In this document: positions 15,613-22,240 of the stretch, in pieces | Layout: every line of letters starts with the position of its first letter | How positions within the stretch are numbered: position 1 is the first letter of the stretch | Made by a program: the position numbers and the translations under genes | Notes under the pieces: model-generated | What the model was told of the DNA's origin: nothing | Databases searched by the model: none | What the model saw: only the letters and a program-made list of their open reading frames with translations | Assembly (NCBI GenBank): GCA_948560485.1 | Contig: CAOXUF010000001.1 | Span: forward strand, 1 to 25,957 | Reading direction: 5' to 3' | From: an uncultured Eubacterium sp. | Lineage (GTDB): Bacteria; Bacillota_A; Clostridia; Lachnospirales; Lachnospiraceae | Length of the DNA stretch: 25,957 nucleotides

Positions 15613-15622
15613 AGGTAGCCGC
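15600..15622 (+). terminator. Leader hairpin in the HMA-ZIP leader
   Basis: GCGGCTGC (15600-15607) pairs with GTAGCCGC (15615-15622) over 8 bp with one G-U, loop of seven bases, followed by ATTTGTT. The left arm uses the spacer and half of the upstream box. It could be an attenuator or the terminator of the upstream operon; the U-tract is interrupted. Confidence 0.45.
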
Positions 15623-15637
15623 ATTTGTTAAAACCGC

Positions 15638-15657
15638 GTGTTAGTTTTTACTAACTA
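15638..15657. promoter_or_regulatory. DtxR-family box 2 of the HMA-ZIP operon
   Basis: TGTTAGTTTTTACTAACTAA contains GTTAG-TTTTTA-CTAAC. It lies 45 bases after the first box and 32 bases before the HMA start codon, reproducing the double-box design of the flavodoxin operon. Confidence 0.65.
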
Positions 15658-15688
15658 AAATATAAAATATAAAACAGGGAGGAATATT

Positions 15689-15946
15689 ATGGTTAAAATT
15701 ACAGTAGGTGTGGAAGGCATGGCTTGTGGGATGTGTGAAGCGCATGTTAATGAAGCGGTGAGAAATGTATTCCCAGTGAAAAAAGTAACATCTTCACATA
15801 CGAAAAAACAGACAGTTGTTCTTGCGGAAGATGATATAGATGAACAGAAGCTGAAGGATGTAATTGCAAAAAGCGGGTATGAGGCAGTGTCCGTAAACAG
15901 GGAACCGTATGAGAAGAAAGGGCTGTTTTCAGCCTTGCGGGGGTGA
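15689..15946 (+). CDS. HMA-domain metallochaperone (85 aa)
   Basis: A single heavy-metal-associated domain with the beta-alpha-beta-beta-alpha-beta pattern. The metal site is GMACGMC (Cys13 and Cys16, CxxC). It resembles CopZ-type chaperones, but no copper ATPase is adjacent; a ZIP permease gene follows four bases after its stop. Residues 70-85 form a basic tail. A GGGAGGAATATT ribosome binding site precedes it. The metal could be Cu(I), Zn(II) or Fe(II). Control by two DtxR-type boxes suggests a role in metal acquisition or delivery rather than copper detoxification. Confidence 0.85.
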   Translation: MVKITVGVEGMACGMCEAHVNEAVRNVFPVKKVTSSHTKKQTVVLAEDDIDEQKLKDVIAKSGYEAVSVNREPYEKKGLFSALRG

Positions 15947-15950
15947 TGTT

Positions 15951-16733
15951 ATGCAGGGAGAAGTGGTTCAAGGAATAATGATCCCGTTTCTTGGGACTGT
16001 TTTAGGGGCAGCATGTGTATTGTTTATGAAAAATACGCTGAATATCTTGTTGCAGAGGATTTTGACCGGGTTTGCAGCGGGCGTCATGGTGGCGGCGTCT
16101 ATCTGGAGTCTGCTGGTTCCTGCAATGGAACAGGCGGCGGATATGGAGCAGTGGGCATTTGTGCCTGCGGTGACAGGCTTCTGGCTTGGAATCCTGTTTC
16201 TGCTGGCTCTCGATAGGACAATTCCGCATCTGCATCAGGGCAGCAGTGAGCCGGAAGGACCACGGGTAGCTTTGAAAAAGACTACCATGTTAGTATTGGC
16301 GGTAACATTGCATAATATCCCGGAAGGGATGGCAGTAGGGGTAGTGTTTGCAGGATGCCTGTCCGGGAACGGTGCAGTTACAATGACAGGGGCATTGGCG
16401 TTATCTATTGGGATTGCAATTCAGAATTTCCCCGAAGGTGCGATTATTTCCATGCCATTAAAAGCAGAAGGAATGAAAAAACGGACAGCATTTACATATG
16501 GTGTGCTGTCAGGAGTTGTAGAGCCGGTTGCAGCGCTGCTAACTGTTTTGGCATCGGGCTTTCTTGTTCCTGCTTTGCCTTATCTGTTAAGTTTTGCGGC
16601 AGGAGCCATGATTTATGTCGTGGTGGAGGAATTGATCCCGGAGATGTCTGCCGGACAGCACTCTAATATGGGAACTGTTTTCTTTGCCTTTGGTTTTACA
16701 GTGATGCTGGCGTTGGATGTGGCATTGGGATAG
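15951..16733 (+). CDS. ZIP-family divalent metal permease (260 aa)
   Basis: An eight-helix ZIP transporter that imports Zn2+, Fe2+ or other divalent metals into the cytoplasm. The two signature helices are present: HNIPEG at residues 121-126 and QNFPEG at 158-163, which hold the metal site. A cytoplasmic loop at about 92-108 has HLHQGSSEPEG. ATG 15951 is chosen because GGGGGTGAT lies just before it and overlaps the HMA stop region; an upstream in-frame start would run into the HMA gene. Position behind a metallochaperone and DtxR-type boxes fits metal uptake. The substrate cannot be told from sequence alone. Confidence 0.9.
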   Translation: MQGEVVQGIMIPFLGTVLGAACVLFMKNTLNILLQRILTGFAAGVMVAASIWSLLVPAMEQAADMEQWAFVPAVTGFWLGILFLLALDRTIPHLHQGSSEPEGPRVALKKTTMLVLAVTLHNIPEGMAVGVVFAGCLSGNGAVTMTGALALSIGIAIQNFPEGAIISMPLKAEGMKKRTAFTYGVLSGVVEPVAALLTVLASGFLVPALPYLLSFAAGAMIYVVVEELIPEMSAGQHSNMGTVFFAFGFTVMLALDVALG

Positions 16734-16742
16734 GTAGGAAAC

Positions 16743-16776
16743 GAAAGGTTATTTATATCCTTTCCAAATGGAAAGG
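16743..16776 (+). other. Mutually exclusive hairpins in an intergenic leader
   Basis: CCTTTCC (16759-16765) can pair with GAAAGG upstream (16743-16748) or with GGAAAGG downstream (16770-16776, loop AAAT). The arrangement lies 8 bases before the AAGGAGG ribosome binding site of the next gene. It could modulate translation, but the leader is short. Confidence 0.35.
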
Positions 16777-16799
16777 CAGAGAGTAAGGAGGAAAAATTT

Positions 16800-17288
16800 A
16801 TGGCTGATAAAAATCATCTCCCCATGTATGGGGTAGGTCCGGTTTATGTTGGAGTGATCATTATGGTAACAACTGCCGCAGTATTTTTAGGACAGTGTGA
16901 AACTTTTGAAAAAGGCAGGATAGAATTTCTGAAAATTCCGTTTTTGGTGTTGGGAATCCTGTTTATTATTTTAGGGGCATGCCTCTGGTTCGCTGCAGTG
17001 TTCCGTTCTAAAATTGATGATGGGATTACAGGAAACAGGCTTGTGACTACAGGGGTATATTCGTTATGCCGCAATCCTATTTACTCTGCATTTATGTTTT
17101 TCTGCACGGGTGCGCTGATGATTTTCGGTAATTTATTTTTCCTTCCAATCTTCTTCTTTTATTGGTGTTTTATGACGGTTCTGATGAAAGGTACGGAGGA
17201 GAAATGGCTGCTTAAATTATATGGCACAGAATACTCAAATTACTGTAAAAGGGTAAACCGCTGTATTCCGTGGTTTGTGAAAAGATAA
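16800..17288 (+). CDS. ICMT/PEMT-like integral membrane methyltransferase (162 aa)
   Basis: A membrane protein with about four helices. It has the C-terminal signature of the isoprenylcysteine carboxyl methyltransferase / phospholipid methyltransferase superfamily: LVTTGVYSLCRNPIYSAF at about residues 80-97, then EEKWLLKLYGTEYSNYCKRV and RCIPW. The bacterial members mostly have unknown substrates. It has its own AAGGAGG site and lies 66 bases after the ZIP gene, with no evident terminator between, so it is probably in the same operon. It may methylate a lipid or a small molecule; a link to the biosynthetic cluster is not shown. Confidence 0.8.
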   Translation: MADKNHLPMYGVGPVYVGVIIMVTTAAVFLGQCETFEKGRIEFLKIPFLVLGILFIILGACLWFAAVFRSKIDDGITGNRLVTTGVYSLCRNPIYSAFMFFCTGALMIFGNLFFLPIFFFYWCFMTVLMKGTEEKWLLKLYGTEYSNYCKRVNRCIPWFVKR

Positions 17289-17364
17289 TTGAATGGTGAG
17301 GGTTATGTCTGTATATTGTCTGCCGGATTGGGAGTATCATTTATACAGTGAAAGGTGGTTGCAT

Positions 17365-18414
17365 ATGAAGAATAAAAATTTGGCGGCTGTTCTGTACGCA
17401 TTGTTAGCAGCATTGTTTTATGCGGTTAATGTTCCATGTTCCAAACTTCTGCTTGGAGGGATACCGCCTGCATATATGGCGGCATGTTTATATATGGGAG
17501 CGGGTGTTGGCGTAGGTGTGATGTATTTTTTGGGCAGGCATCATGAGAAAACGGAAGAAAAACTTGGCTATAAAGATTTGCCGTATACTGTCGGAATGGT
17601 TCTTTTGGATATAGCAGCACCGGTTCTTCTTATGTTTGGCATCAGTATGGGGACATCCGCAAATGCTTCGCTGCTTGGGAATTTTGAGATAGTTGCAACT
17701 TCGGTAATTGCGTTTGGTTTGTTCAGGGAAAAAGTGTCAAAACAGCTTTGGGTGGCAATTGGGTTTATTACGCTGTCAAGTATTATATTATCCCTTGACG
17801 GAAGCGGAAGCATAAAATTTTCTTTCGGTTCGCTTCTTGTTTTGGGGGCAACAATCTGTTGGGGATTTGAAAATAACTGTACAAAAAGCATATCGTCAAA
17901 AAGTGCATATCAGATTGTTACAATAAAGGGGCTGTTTTCGGGAATGGGTTCATTTATTATAGCTGTGGTGACGGGAGAAAAGTTTCCCAAAACAGGATAT
18001 ATTCTCATTGCGCTTGTCCTGGGGTTTGTTGCATATGGTCTGAGCATTTTTACATATATTCGTGCGCAGAAAACGCTTGGTGCAGCAAAGACTAGTGCGT
18101 ATTACGCAGTGGCACCATTTATAGGGGGATTTTTATCATTTATATTGCTGAAAGAACCATTATCAATTCGATATGGGATCGCAATGGCAGTTATGATTGT
18201 TGGTACACTATTTGCCATATCGGATACGCTGTCACAGAAACATACTCATGCCCATATCCATACAGTCAGGCATACCCATGATGGAATTTCCCACACGCAT
18301 ATGGTTTCCCATGTTCATGAACATTCCCACTATTTTACAGAAAATAAGCATGGGCATCATCATTCATATGCAGAGCTTGAGAAAAGTCTTGGGAATCATA
18401 GTTTTTTGAATTAG
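17365..18414 (+). CDS. EamA/DMT-family transporter with His-rich tail (349 aa)
   Basis: Ten predicted helices in two EamA repeats (about residues 6-140 and 150-290), as in drug/metabolite transporters. After the last helix comes a tail of about 60 residues with 17 histidines (for example HTHAHIHTVRHTHDG and KHGHHHSY), a likely metal-binding or metal-sensing segment. ATG 17365 is preferred to an in-frame GTG/ATG start about 70 bases upstream because AAAGGTGG precedes it and the helix begins there. The tail, together with the HMA and ZIP genes upstream, suggests metal or metal-complex transport. The family normally moves organic solutes, so a metallophore or metabolite is an alternative substrate. 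Confidence 0.85.
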   Translation: MKNKNLAAVLYALLAALFYAVNVPCSKLLLGGIPPAYMAACLYMGAGVGVGVMYFLGRHHEKTEEKLGYKDLPYTVGMVLLDIAAPVLLMFGISMGTSANASLLGNFEIVATSVIAFGLFREKVSKQLWVAIGFITLSSIILSLDGSGSIKFSFGSLLVLGATICWGFENNCTKSISSKSAYQIVTIKGLFSGMGSFIIAVVTGEKFPKTGYILIALVLGFVAYGLSIFTYIRAQKTLGAAKTSAYYAVAPFIGGFLSFILLKEPLSIRYGIAMAVMIVGTLFAISDTLSQKHTHAHIHTVRHTHDGISHTHMVSHVHEHSHYFTENKHGHHHSYAELEKSLGNHSFLN

Positions 18415-18454
18415 CATATTAAATAGCTTAAAGAAAAGGAAAAATGACAGAATC

Positions 18455-19153
18455 ATGAAAATAAAGAAGGCATTATTTTTAGGACTGCTTGGCTGTCTTT
18501 GTTTTGGCAGTGGCGATTGGCTGATGATATATGGTGATACGGCGTATAACGGCAATGTGCACTGGCTGACAGAAGGAGTGGCTGCTATTGCACCGTGGAG
18601 ATTCACGTTGGCAATAGGGCTTGCATTTCCGGGCATTCTGTTCTATGGAGCTGCGCTGTTTGCCATTGAAAGGCTTATTTTGGAAGAAAAGGACAAAAAG
18701 AGGTATCATTACCTGACTGCTTTTGGACTTACACCGTGGATGATGCTGCATTTGTTTTATATTATGATCTTATATGCTTTTGCTTGGATGAATCAGAATG
18801 GAGATGAAGGAGTGGCAATTTTGGCAGCAGAAGCTTTATATGGATATTTTTCATGGGTGGTTATTATCAGCGAGGCAATGATGCTCCTGCCATTCTTTTA
18901 TTGGTTCTATCTGCAATTTACACACAAAACAGTATTCCCGAAAATGATGGCGTTTACAAATGTTTTAATTATTTATGCAGTGATGTACTTCATCAAAACA
19001 TTACTTCCCGATTCCCCATTCCGGATTGGGTTTACAAATGGGTTGATGAGTGAGAGCATGGCAGTATGGTTTGTTATGTTGATGATTGGTATGGGGAAAG
19101 GAAAGCAAAAGAGGGAAGACGGTGGTGATACAAGGCAGAAAGCGGTGTCGTAA
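18455..19153 (+). CDS. Six-helix membrane protein, DUF6796-like (232 aa)
   Basis: A membrane protein with about six helices. It begins MKIKKALFLGLLGCLCFGSG and continues with GDWLMIYGD, a pattern I associate with the DUF6796 family; this is recognition by memory, not by search. No catalytic motif stands out; acidic residues within helices (such as those near GDWL and AAEALYG) could be functional. The C-terminus is short, basic and cytoplasmic. It starts 40 bases after the EamA gene, so it is probably the last gene of the HMA-ZIP operon, and it converges on the DtxR-family gene. Function unknown. Confidence 0.65.
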   Translation: MKIKKALFLGLLGCLCFGSGDWLMIYGDTAYNGNVHWLTEGVAAIAPWRFTLAIGLAFPGILFYGAALFAIERLILEEKDKKRYHYLTAFGLTPWMMLHLFYIMILYAFAWMNQNGDEGVAILAAEALYGYFSWVVIISEAMMLLPFFYWFYLQFTHKTVFPKMMAFTNVLIIYAVMYFIKTLLPDSPFRIGFTNGLMSESMAVWFVMLMIGMGKGKQKREDGGDTRQKAVS

Positions 19154-19168
19154 AGCCGAGGCAAATTT

Positions 19169-19561
19169 TTATTGTTTGCCTAAAAGAGATAAAATGCATT
19201 TTTTCATAGCCTCATAGCTTTCAGGGCTGATGTCATGCTCCATTTTGCAGGCATCGGCAGCAGCAATTTCAGGGTTTACGCCCAAGTGAACGAGCCAGTC
19301 TGTCAGCAGATTGTGGCATTCATAAACTTTTTCTGCAAGTTCTTTTCCAGTTTCAGTCAAACTGATATACCCATCGCTTGATACAGTGATATAATTTCGG
19401 CTTTTGAGATTTTTCACTGCAACACTCACGCTTGGCTTTGAAAAGTCAAGCTCATTTGCCACATCTATGGACCGGACGGCAGGTAAGCGTTTGCTTAATA
19501 TCAAAATGGTTTCTAAATAATCTTCAAGAGATTCTTCTGATTTATGTTGAATATATCCCAT
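19169..19561 (-). CDS. DtxR/MntR-family metalloregulator (130 aa)
   Basis: A winged-HTH repressor with DtxR-type dimer domain and no C-terminal SH3-like domain, thus MntR-sized. The HTH lies at about residues 32-58 (SIDVANELDFSKPSVSVAVK). By alignment from memory, metal ligands are D14, E17, H83, C105, E108 and H109: D/E at the first two positions as in MntR, but Cys at the position that is Cys102 in iron-sensing DtxR and Glu99 in MntR. An AAGGAGA site precedes the start. Its own promoter has no GTTAG-N6-CTAAC box. It is the obvious candidate to bind the eight boxes in this window. Metal specificity is uncertain; iron is favoured because flavodoxin is a likely target. Confidence 0.9.
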   Translation of the reverse strand: MGYIQHKSEESLEDYLETILILSKRLPAVRSIDVANELDFSKPSVSVAVKNLKSRNYITVSSDGYISLTETGKELAEKVYECHNLLTDWLVHLGVNPEIAAADACKMEHDISPESYEAMKKCILSLLGKQ

Positions 19562-19593
19562 TACTATTTCTCCTTACATTGATTTGTAGTAGT

Positions 19594-19622
19594 ATTTTAT
19601 CATTTGGACGACAGGTTTTCAA
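19594..19622 (-). promoter_or_regulatory. Promoter of the DtxR-family gene
   Basis: On the minus strand, TTGAAA (19617-19622) and TAAAAT (19594-19599) are separated by exactly 17 bp, about 30 bases before the start codon. No metal-regulator box overlaps it, so autoregulation through this motif is not evident. Confidence 0.62.
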
Positions 19623-19713
19623 GTTTGATAACGGAGAAATAAAAAGGCAGATAAAAGATTTAGGTTGGTCTATTGACTGAAAAGTATGCTTACATAGAAT
19701 TTGCATTATACTA

Positions 19714-19719
19714 TTGACA
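19714..19719 (+). promoter_or_regulatory. -35 element of the phosphopantetheinyl transferase operon
   Basis: TTGACA at 19714-19719 directly precedes the metal-regulator box. The matching -10 is unclear: TAACCT (17-bp spacer) lies inside the box, and TATGTA at 19742-19747 is 22 bp away. Confidence 0.5.
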
Positions 19720-19722
19720 TTT

Positions 19723-19742
19723 TGGTTAGTTAATGCTAACCT
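19723..19742. promoter_or_regulatory. DtxR-family box of the phosphopantetheinyl transferase operon
   Basis: TGGTTAGTTAATGCTAACCT shares a 20-base identical core (19724-19743) with the box before the ABC pair. It begins three bases after the -35 hexamer, a position that would block RNA polymerase. Confidence 0.75.
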
Positions 19743-19770
19743 ATGTAATGAGATTTTTTAGACAAAGCGG

Positions 19771-20463
19771 GTGATTTATATTTATATTGTTGCAATGAAT
19801 ATAATACAGAACAGATTGGATGAATATATATCGTGTTTTATGAATTATATTCCAAAGGAAAAACAATTAAAATTAATGCGGATAAAAAGAAGGGAGATAA
19901 TATTACACTCGGTTTGTGGGCAAATTCTACTTGATTATTGCTTGAGAACGTATTTTGATAAAAGGTATGAAGACGTGGAGTTTGGTTATGGAAAATGGGG
20001 AAAACCCTATATAAAAAATATGAATAATTTTTTTTATAACATCTCACATTCAGGTGATTGGGTTGTTTGTGCAGTGGGACATAAGGAACTCGGAATTGAT
20101 ATAGAAAAAATTAAAGATGTAAAGGAAAATATTTCAAGTAAGTATTTCTCTGAAAAAGAGGAGTATTATTTGAAGAACTGTTATGATCGAAGTGATTATA
20201 TTTTTAGAATTTGGGTGTTGAAGGAGGCATATGTAAAATATTTAGGAAAAGGGTTATTATTTCCGTTGAAGAACATTAGTTTTTCTGTACCTGAGGAAAG
20301 TATGTTAGATTCGGTTATGTATAATATAAATTTTAAAGAATATCTGATTGATAAAAGATACAGAATGGCTGCGTGTACTATAGAAAAATTACCAAAAAAT
20401 ATTGAAGTAATAAATTTAAACAAAATCATTGGAGAGTTAGCATGGGAGAAAAGATGGAGATAA
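19771..20463 (+). CDS. Sfp-type 4'-phosphopantetheinyl transferase (230 aa)
   Basis: The enzyme transfers phosphopantetheine from CoA to the conserved serine of a carrier protein. Family motifs are present: GKWGKPYI (74-81), NISHSGDWV (90-98), GIDIEKIK with metal ligands D110 and E112, and WVLKEAYVKYLGKG with W148, K151, E152 and K156. The length is normal for Sfp-type proteins used in secondary metabolism. The GTG start has a poor ribosome binding site, and ATG 19795 is an alternative. The gene follows a DtxR-type box and overlaps the GNAT gene by 22 bases. Its expected substrate is the carrier protein at 24281. Base composition is markedly AT-rich compared with genes before 19.2 kb. Confidence 0.93.
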   Translation: MIYIYIVAMNIIQNRLDEYISCFMNYIPKEKQLKLMRIKRREIILHSVCGQILLDYCLRTYFDKRYEDVEFGYGKWGKPYIKNMNNFFYNISHSGDWVVCAVGHKELGIDIEKIKDVKENISSKYFSEKEEYYLKNCYDRSDYIFRIWVLKEAYVKYLGKGLLFPLKNISFSVPEESMLDSVMYNINFKEYLIDKRYRMAACTIEKLPKNIEVINLNKIIGELAWEKRWR

Positions 20464-20945
20464 TAGAAGTAAAACAAGAAGATTTAGAAAGGTGTGTAGA
20501 AGTAATCTTTGAAACTGAAATGGGAAGAAAATATTATCCAACAAAAGCGGCATTGTACTCTGAAGTTGAAAAGGTAATGCTTAGGGATAAGTTTTATGCA
20601 GCAAAAAATTATAATGGAGAAATAATAGGAGTTTTATGGTATCAGCAAGAAGGCATGTTTCATTCTTTTCCGTATCTTCATATAATTGCAGTAAAAAGAA
20701 ATTATCAGCATCAAGGAATAGGAAAGAAATTACTGGATTTTTTTGAGAGAGAAGCATTAGCCAATGGAAAAAATCATTTAAGAACAAAAGTTTTTTTGAC
20801 TGTTGGAGATTTTAATGAAAATGCAGTAAAAATATATAAAGCGAGAGGATATATAAAGCTTTGTGAAATAGAGGGGCTTTTTAGAAAAAATATAGTAGAA
20901 AATATTTTTATGAAAATTGTAATTGACAAAAGCTGCAATAAATAG
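20442..20945 (+). CDS. GNAT-family N-acetyltransferase (167 aa)
   Basis: A cytoplasmic acyl-CoA-dependent N-acyltransferase. The acetyl-CoA loop RNYQHQGIGKKL is at residues 86-97, preceded by the strand LHIIAV and followed by GDFNENAVKIYKARGY, the typical C-terminal GNAT motif. It is translated from within the end of the phosphopantetheinyl transferase gene, so the two are coupled. The substrate is unknown; it may acylate an amine of the cluster product or of its amino acid precursor, or confer self-protection. The end of this gene contains the promoter of the next operon. Confidence 0.88.
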   Translation: MGEKMEIIEVKQEDLERCVEVIFETEMGRKYYPTKAALYSEVEKVMLRDKFYAAKNYNGEIIGVLWYQQEGMFHSFPYLHIIAVKRNYQHQGIGKKLLDFFEREALANGKNHLRTKVFLTVGDFNENAVKIYKARGYIKLCEIEGLFRKNIVENIFMKIVIDKSCNK

Positions 20946-20951
20946 TAAAAT
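20923..20951 (+). promoter_or_regulatory. Promoter of the carrier-protein biosynthetic operon
   Basis: TTGACA at 20923-20928 and TAAAAT at 20946-20951 with a 17-bp spacer make one of the best sigma-A-type promoters in the window. The -35 lies within the last codons of the GNAT gene. Transcription would start near 20958. Confidence 0.75.
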
Positions 20952-20958
20952 ATCCATG

Positions 20959-20990
20959 ATTGTACAGAACGAGTGTCGGTCTTTTTTTAT
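20959..20990 (+). terminator. Possible leader attenuator with T7 run
   Basis: GATTG (20959-20963) may pair with CGGTC (20977-20981) through wobble pairs, with inner ACA/TGT pairing, followed by seven T. It lies between the promoter and the metal-regulator box. The stem is weak, so this could be a chance T-run. Confidence 0.3.
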
Positions 20991-20994
20991 GATG

Positions 20995-21018
20995 TTTAGT
21001 TAGAAAAAACTAACTAAA
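20995..21018. promoter_or_regulatory. DtxR-family box of the carrier-protein operon
   Basis: TTTAGTTAG, six A, CTAACTAAA: perfect 9-bp arms and the standard six-base spacer. It lies about 37 bases after the predicted start site and immediately before the AAGGAGAAGG ribosome binding site, a roadblock-like position. Confidence 0.72.
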
Positions 21019-21033
21019 GAAAGGAGAAGGTAA

Positions 21034-22227
21034 ATGCAGTTAGTTTATGATTTACAAGGTATAAGTGAGAAAAAATTCTTTTGTGAAATGATTACATACA
21101 TATCAGAGTATATTGAAGATGTAGAAATCGCAGGGAACTATAGAAAGGTTCTAATTGAATGTAATGAAAAAAATGTGGACGAGGTAAATAGAAAGCTTGA
21201 GTTATTAAAGGAAATGGTTATAAAGCAGATGACAGGAAAAGAATCTGCATTGTCAGTTAAAACTTTGGAAGATTATTCAGAAAGAAATACGATATGTCAC
21301 AGTGATGTCTTTGAACAATTATTGGCAGATGGATCAATATATGCTCTTTCAGATGGTGCATACGCTTATGGGAAAATTTTTCTCAAAATATATCAATATT
21401 TTGAGAGAAAAATTGAAGATTATGCGATAAATACATTTAGAGATTATGAAATGCAGGAACAGAATGTACCAGTGTTGTACACGGTTAAAGGATATGAAGA
21501 AGGAGGATATTTTGAAACTTTTCCACATCATATTATGTTTGAAGGAGTTTTAAGAAATGATATTTCGGTTTTAAATGATTTCTCTACAAAAGGACTTGAT
21601 GATGGGAAAGTGTTTGAGAATATGAAATATCCAGATAATGTATTGAGAACTGCGACGTGTGCGCCAATCTATAAGTTTTTACGGGATTCAATTATTGATA
21701 GCGGTCATGCTAAAACATTTATGGTATCGGGCAGATGTTTTAGAAATGAAGGGAATAATACAAAGACTTTAGAACGCTTGAAAGAGTTTTATATGAAAGA
21801 ATATGTATTTGTGGGTTCGTCAGAACAGATAGAAACTTGCATGAGTTTTGCAAAAGAAATATGGAAATATTGGATTGATGTGTTTCAGTTAAATTGCAAA
21901 ATAGAAACAGCAAATGATTCTTTCTTTGCAAATAATTATAAAAAATTAAAGCTATTTCAGTTGTTAGGACAATCAAAGCAGGAATTTAAACTTTTAATTC
22001 CTAGTGATGCGGGGTATATTTCTTGTGGTTCTGCTAATTATCATCGGACACATTTTACTAAAAGGTATCACATATATGACGGAAACAATGAGAAACTTGC
22101 AAATAGTGGATGCTTTGCATTTGGCGTGGATCGTTTGACATATGCCTTTTTATCGCAGAAGGGCGTAGACACTCAACAATGGGATGAAAGTACCATAAAG
22201 GAAATAAGAAAATATGTAAATATTTAA
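21034..22227 (+). CDS. Class II aaRS-like amino acid:carrier-protein ligase (397 aa)
   Basis: This resembles the atypical SerRS-derived ligases that adenylate an amino acid and load it on a carrier-protein phosphopantetheine instead of a tRNA. Motif 2 is GRCFRNEG (233-240) with RLKEFYMKEYVFVG (248-261). Motif 3 is GCFAFGVDRLTY (359-370). The expected zinc ligands are C209 (TCAPIYKF), E256 and C360. Their spacings of 47 and 104 residues nearly equal those I recall for the Bradyrhizobium enzyme Bll0957 (Cys131, Glu176, Cys279). No tRNA-binding coiled coil is evident. About 90 extra N-terminal residues are unassigned. The partner is probably the carrier protein at 24281. The amino acid cannot be read from sequence; known homologues use Gly or Ala. 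Confidence 0.83.
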   Translation: MQLVYDLQGISEKKFFCEMITYISEYIEDVEIAGNYRKVLIECNEKNVDEVNRKLELLKEMVIKQMTGKESALSVKTLEDYSERNTICHSDVFEQLLADGSIYALSDGAYAYGKIFLKIYQYFERKIEDYAINTFRDYEMQEQNVPVLYTVKGYEEGGYFETFPHHIMFEGVLRNDISVLNDFSTKGLDDGKVFENMKYPDNVLRTATCAPIYKFLRDSIIDSGHAKTFMVSGRCFRNEGNNTKTLERLKEFYMKEYVFVGSSEQIETCMSFAKEIWKYWIDVFQLNCKIETANDSFFANNYKKLKLFQLLGQSKQEFKLLIPSDAGYISCGSANYHRTHFTKRYHIYDGNNEKLANSGCFAFGVDRLTYAFLSQKGVDTQQWDESTIKEIRKYVNI

Positions 22228-22240
22228 AGGAGGAATAAAT

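Noticed and set aside
19432..19680. Plus-strand reading frame overlapping the DtxR-family gene and its promoter
   Set aside because: It is antisense to a clear regulator gene and lacks a ribosome binding site or family features.
21034..22227. Housekeeping seryl- or histidyl-tRNA synthetase
   Set aside because: It lacks a tRNA-binding arm or anticodon domain, has the Cys-Glu-Cys zinc pattern of carrier-protein ligases, and sits in an operon with a carrier protein.
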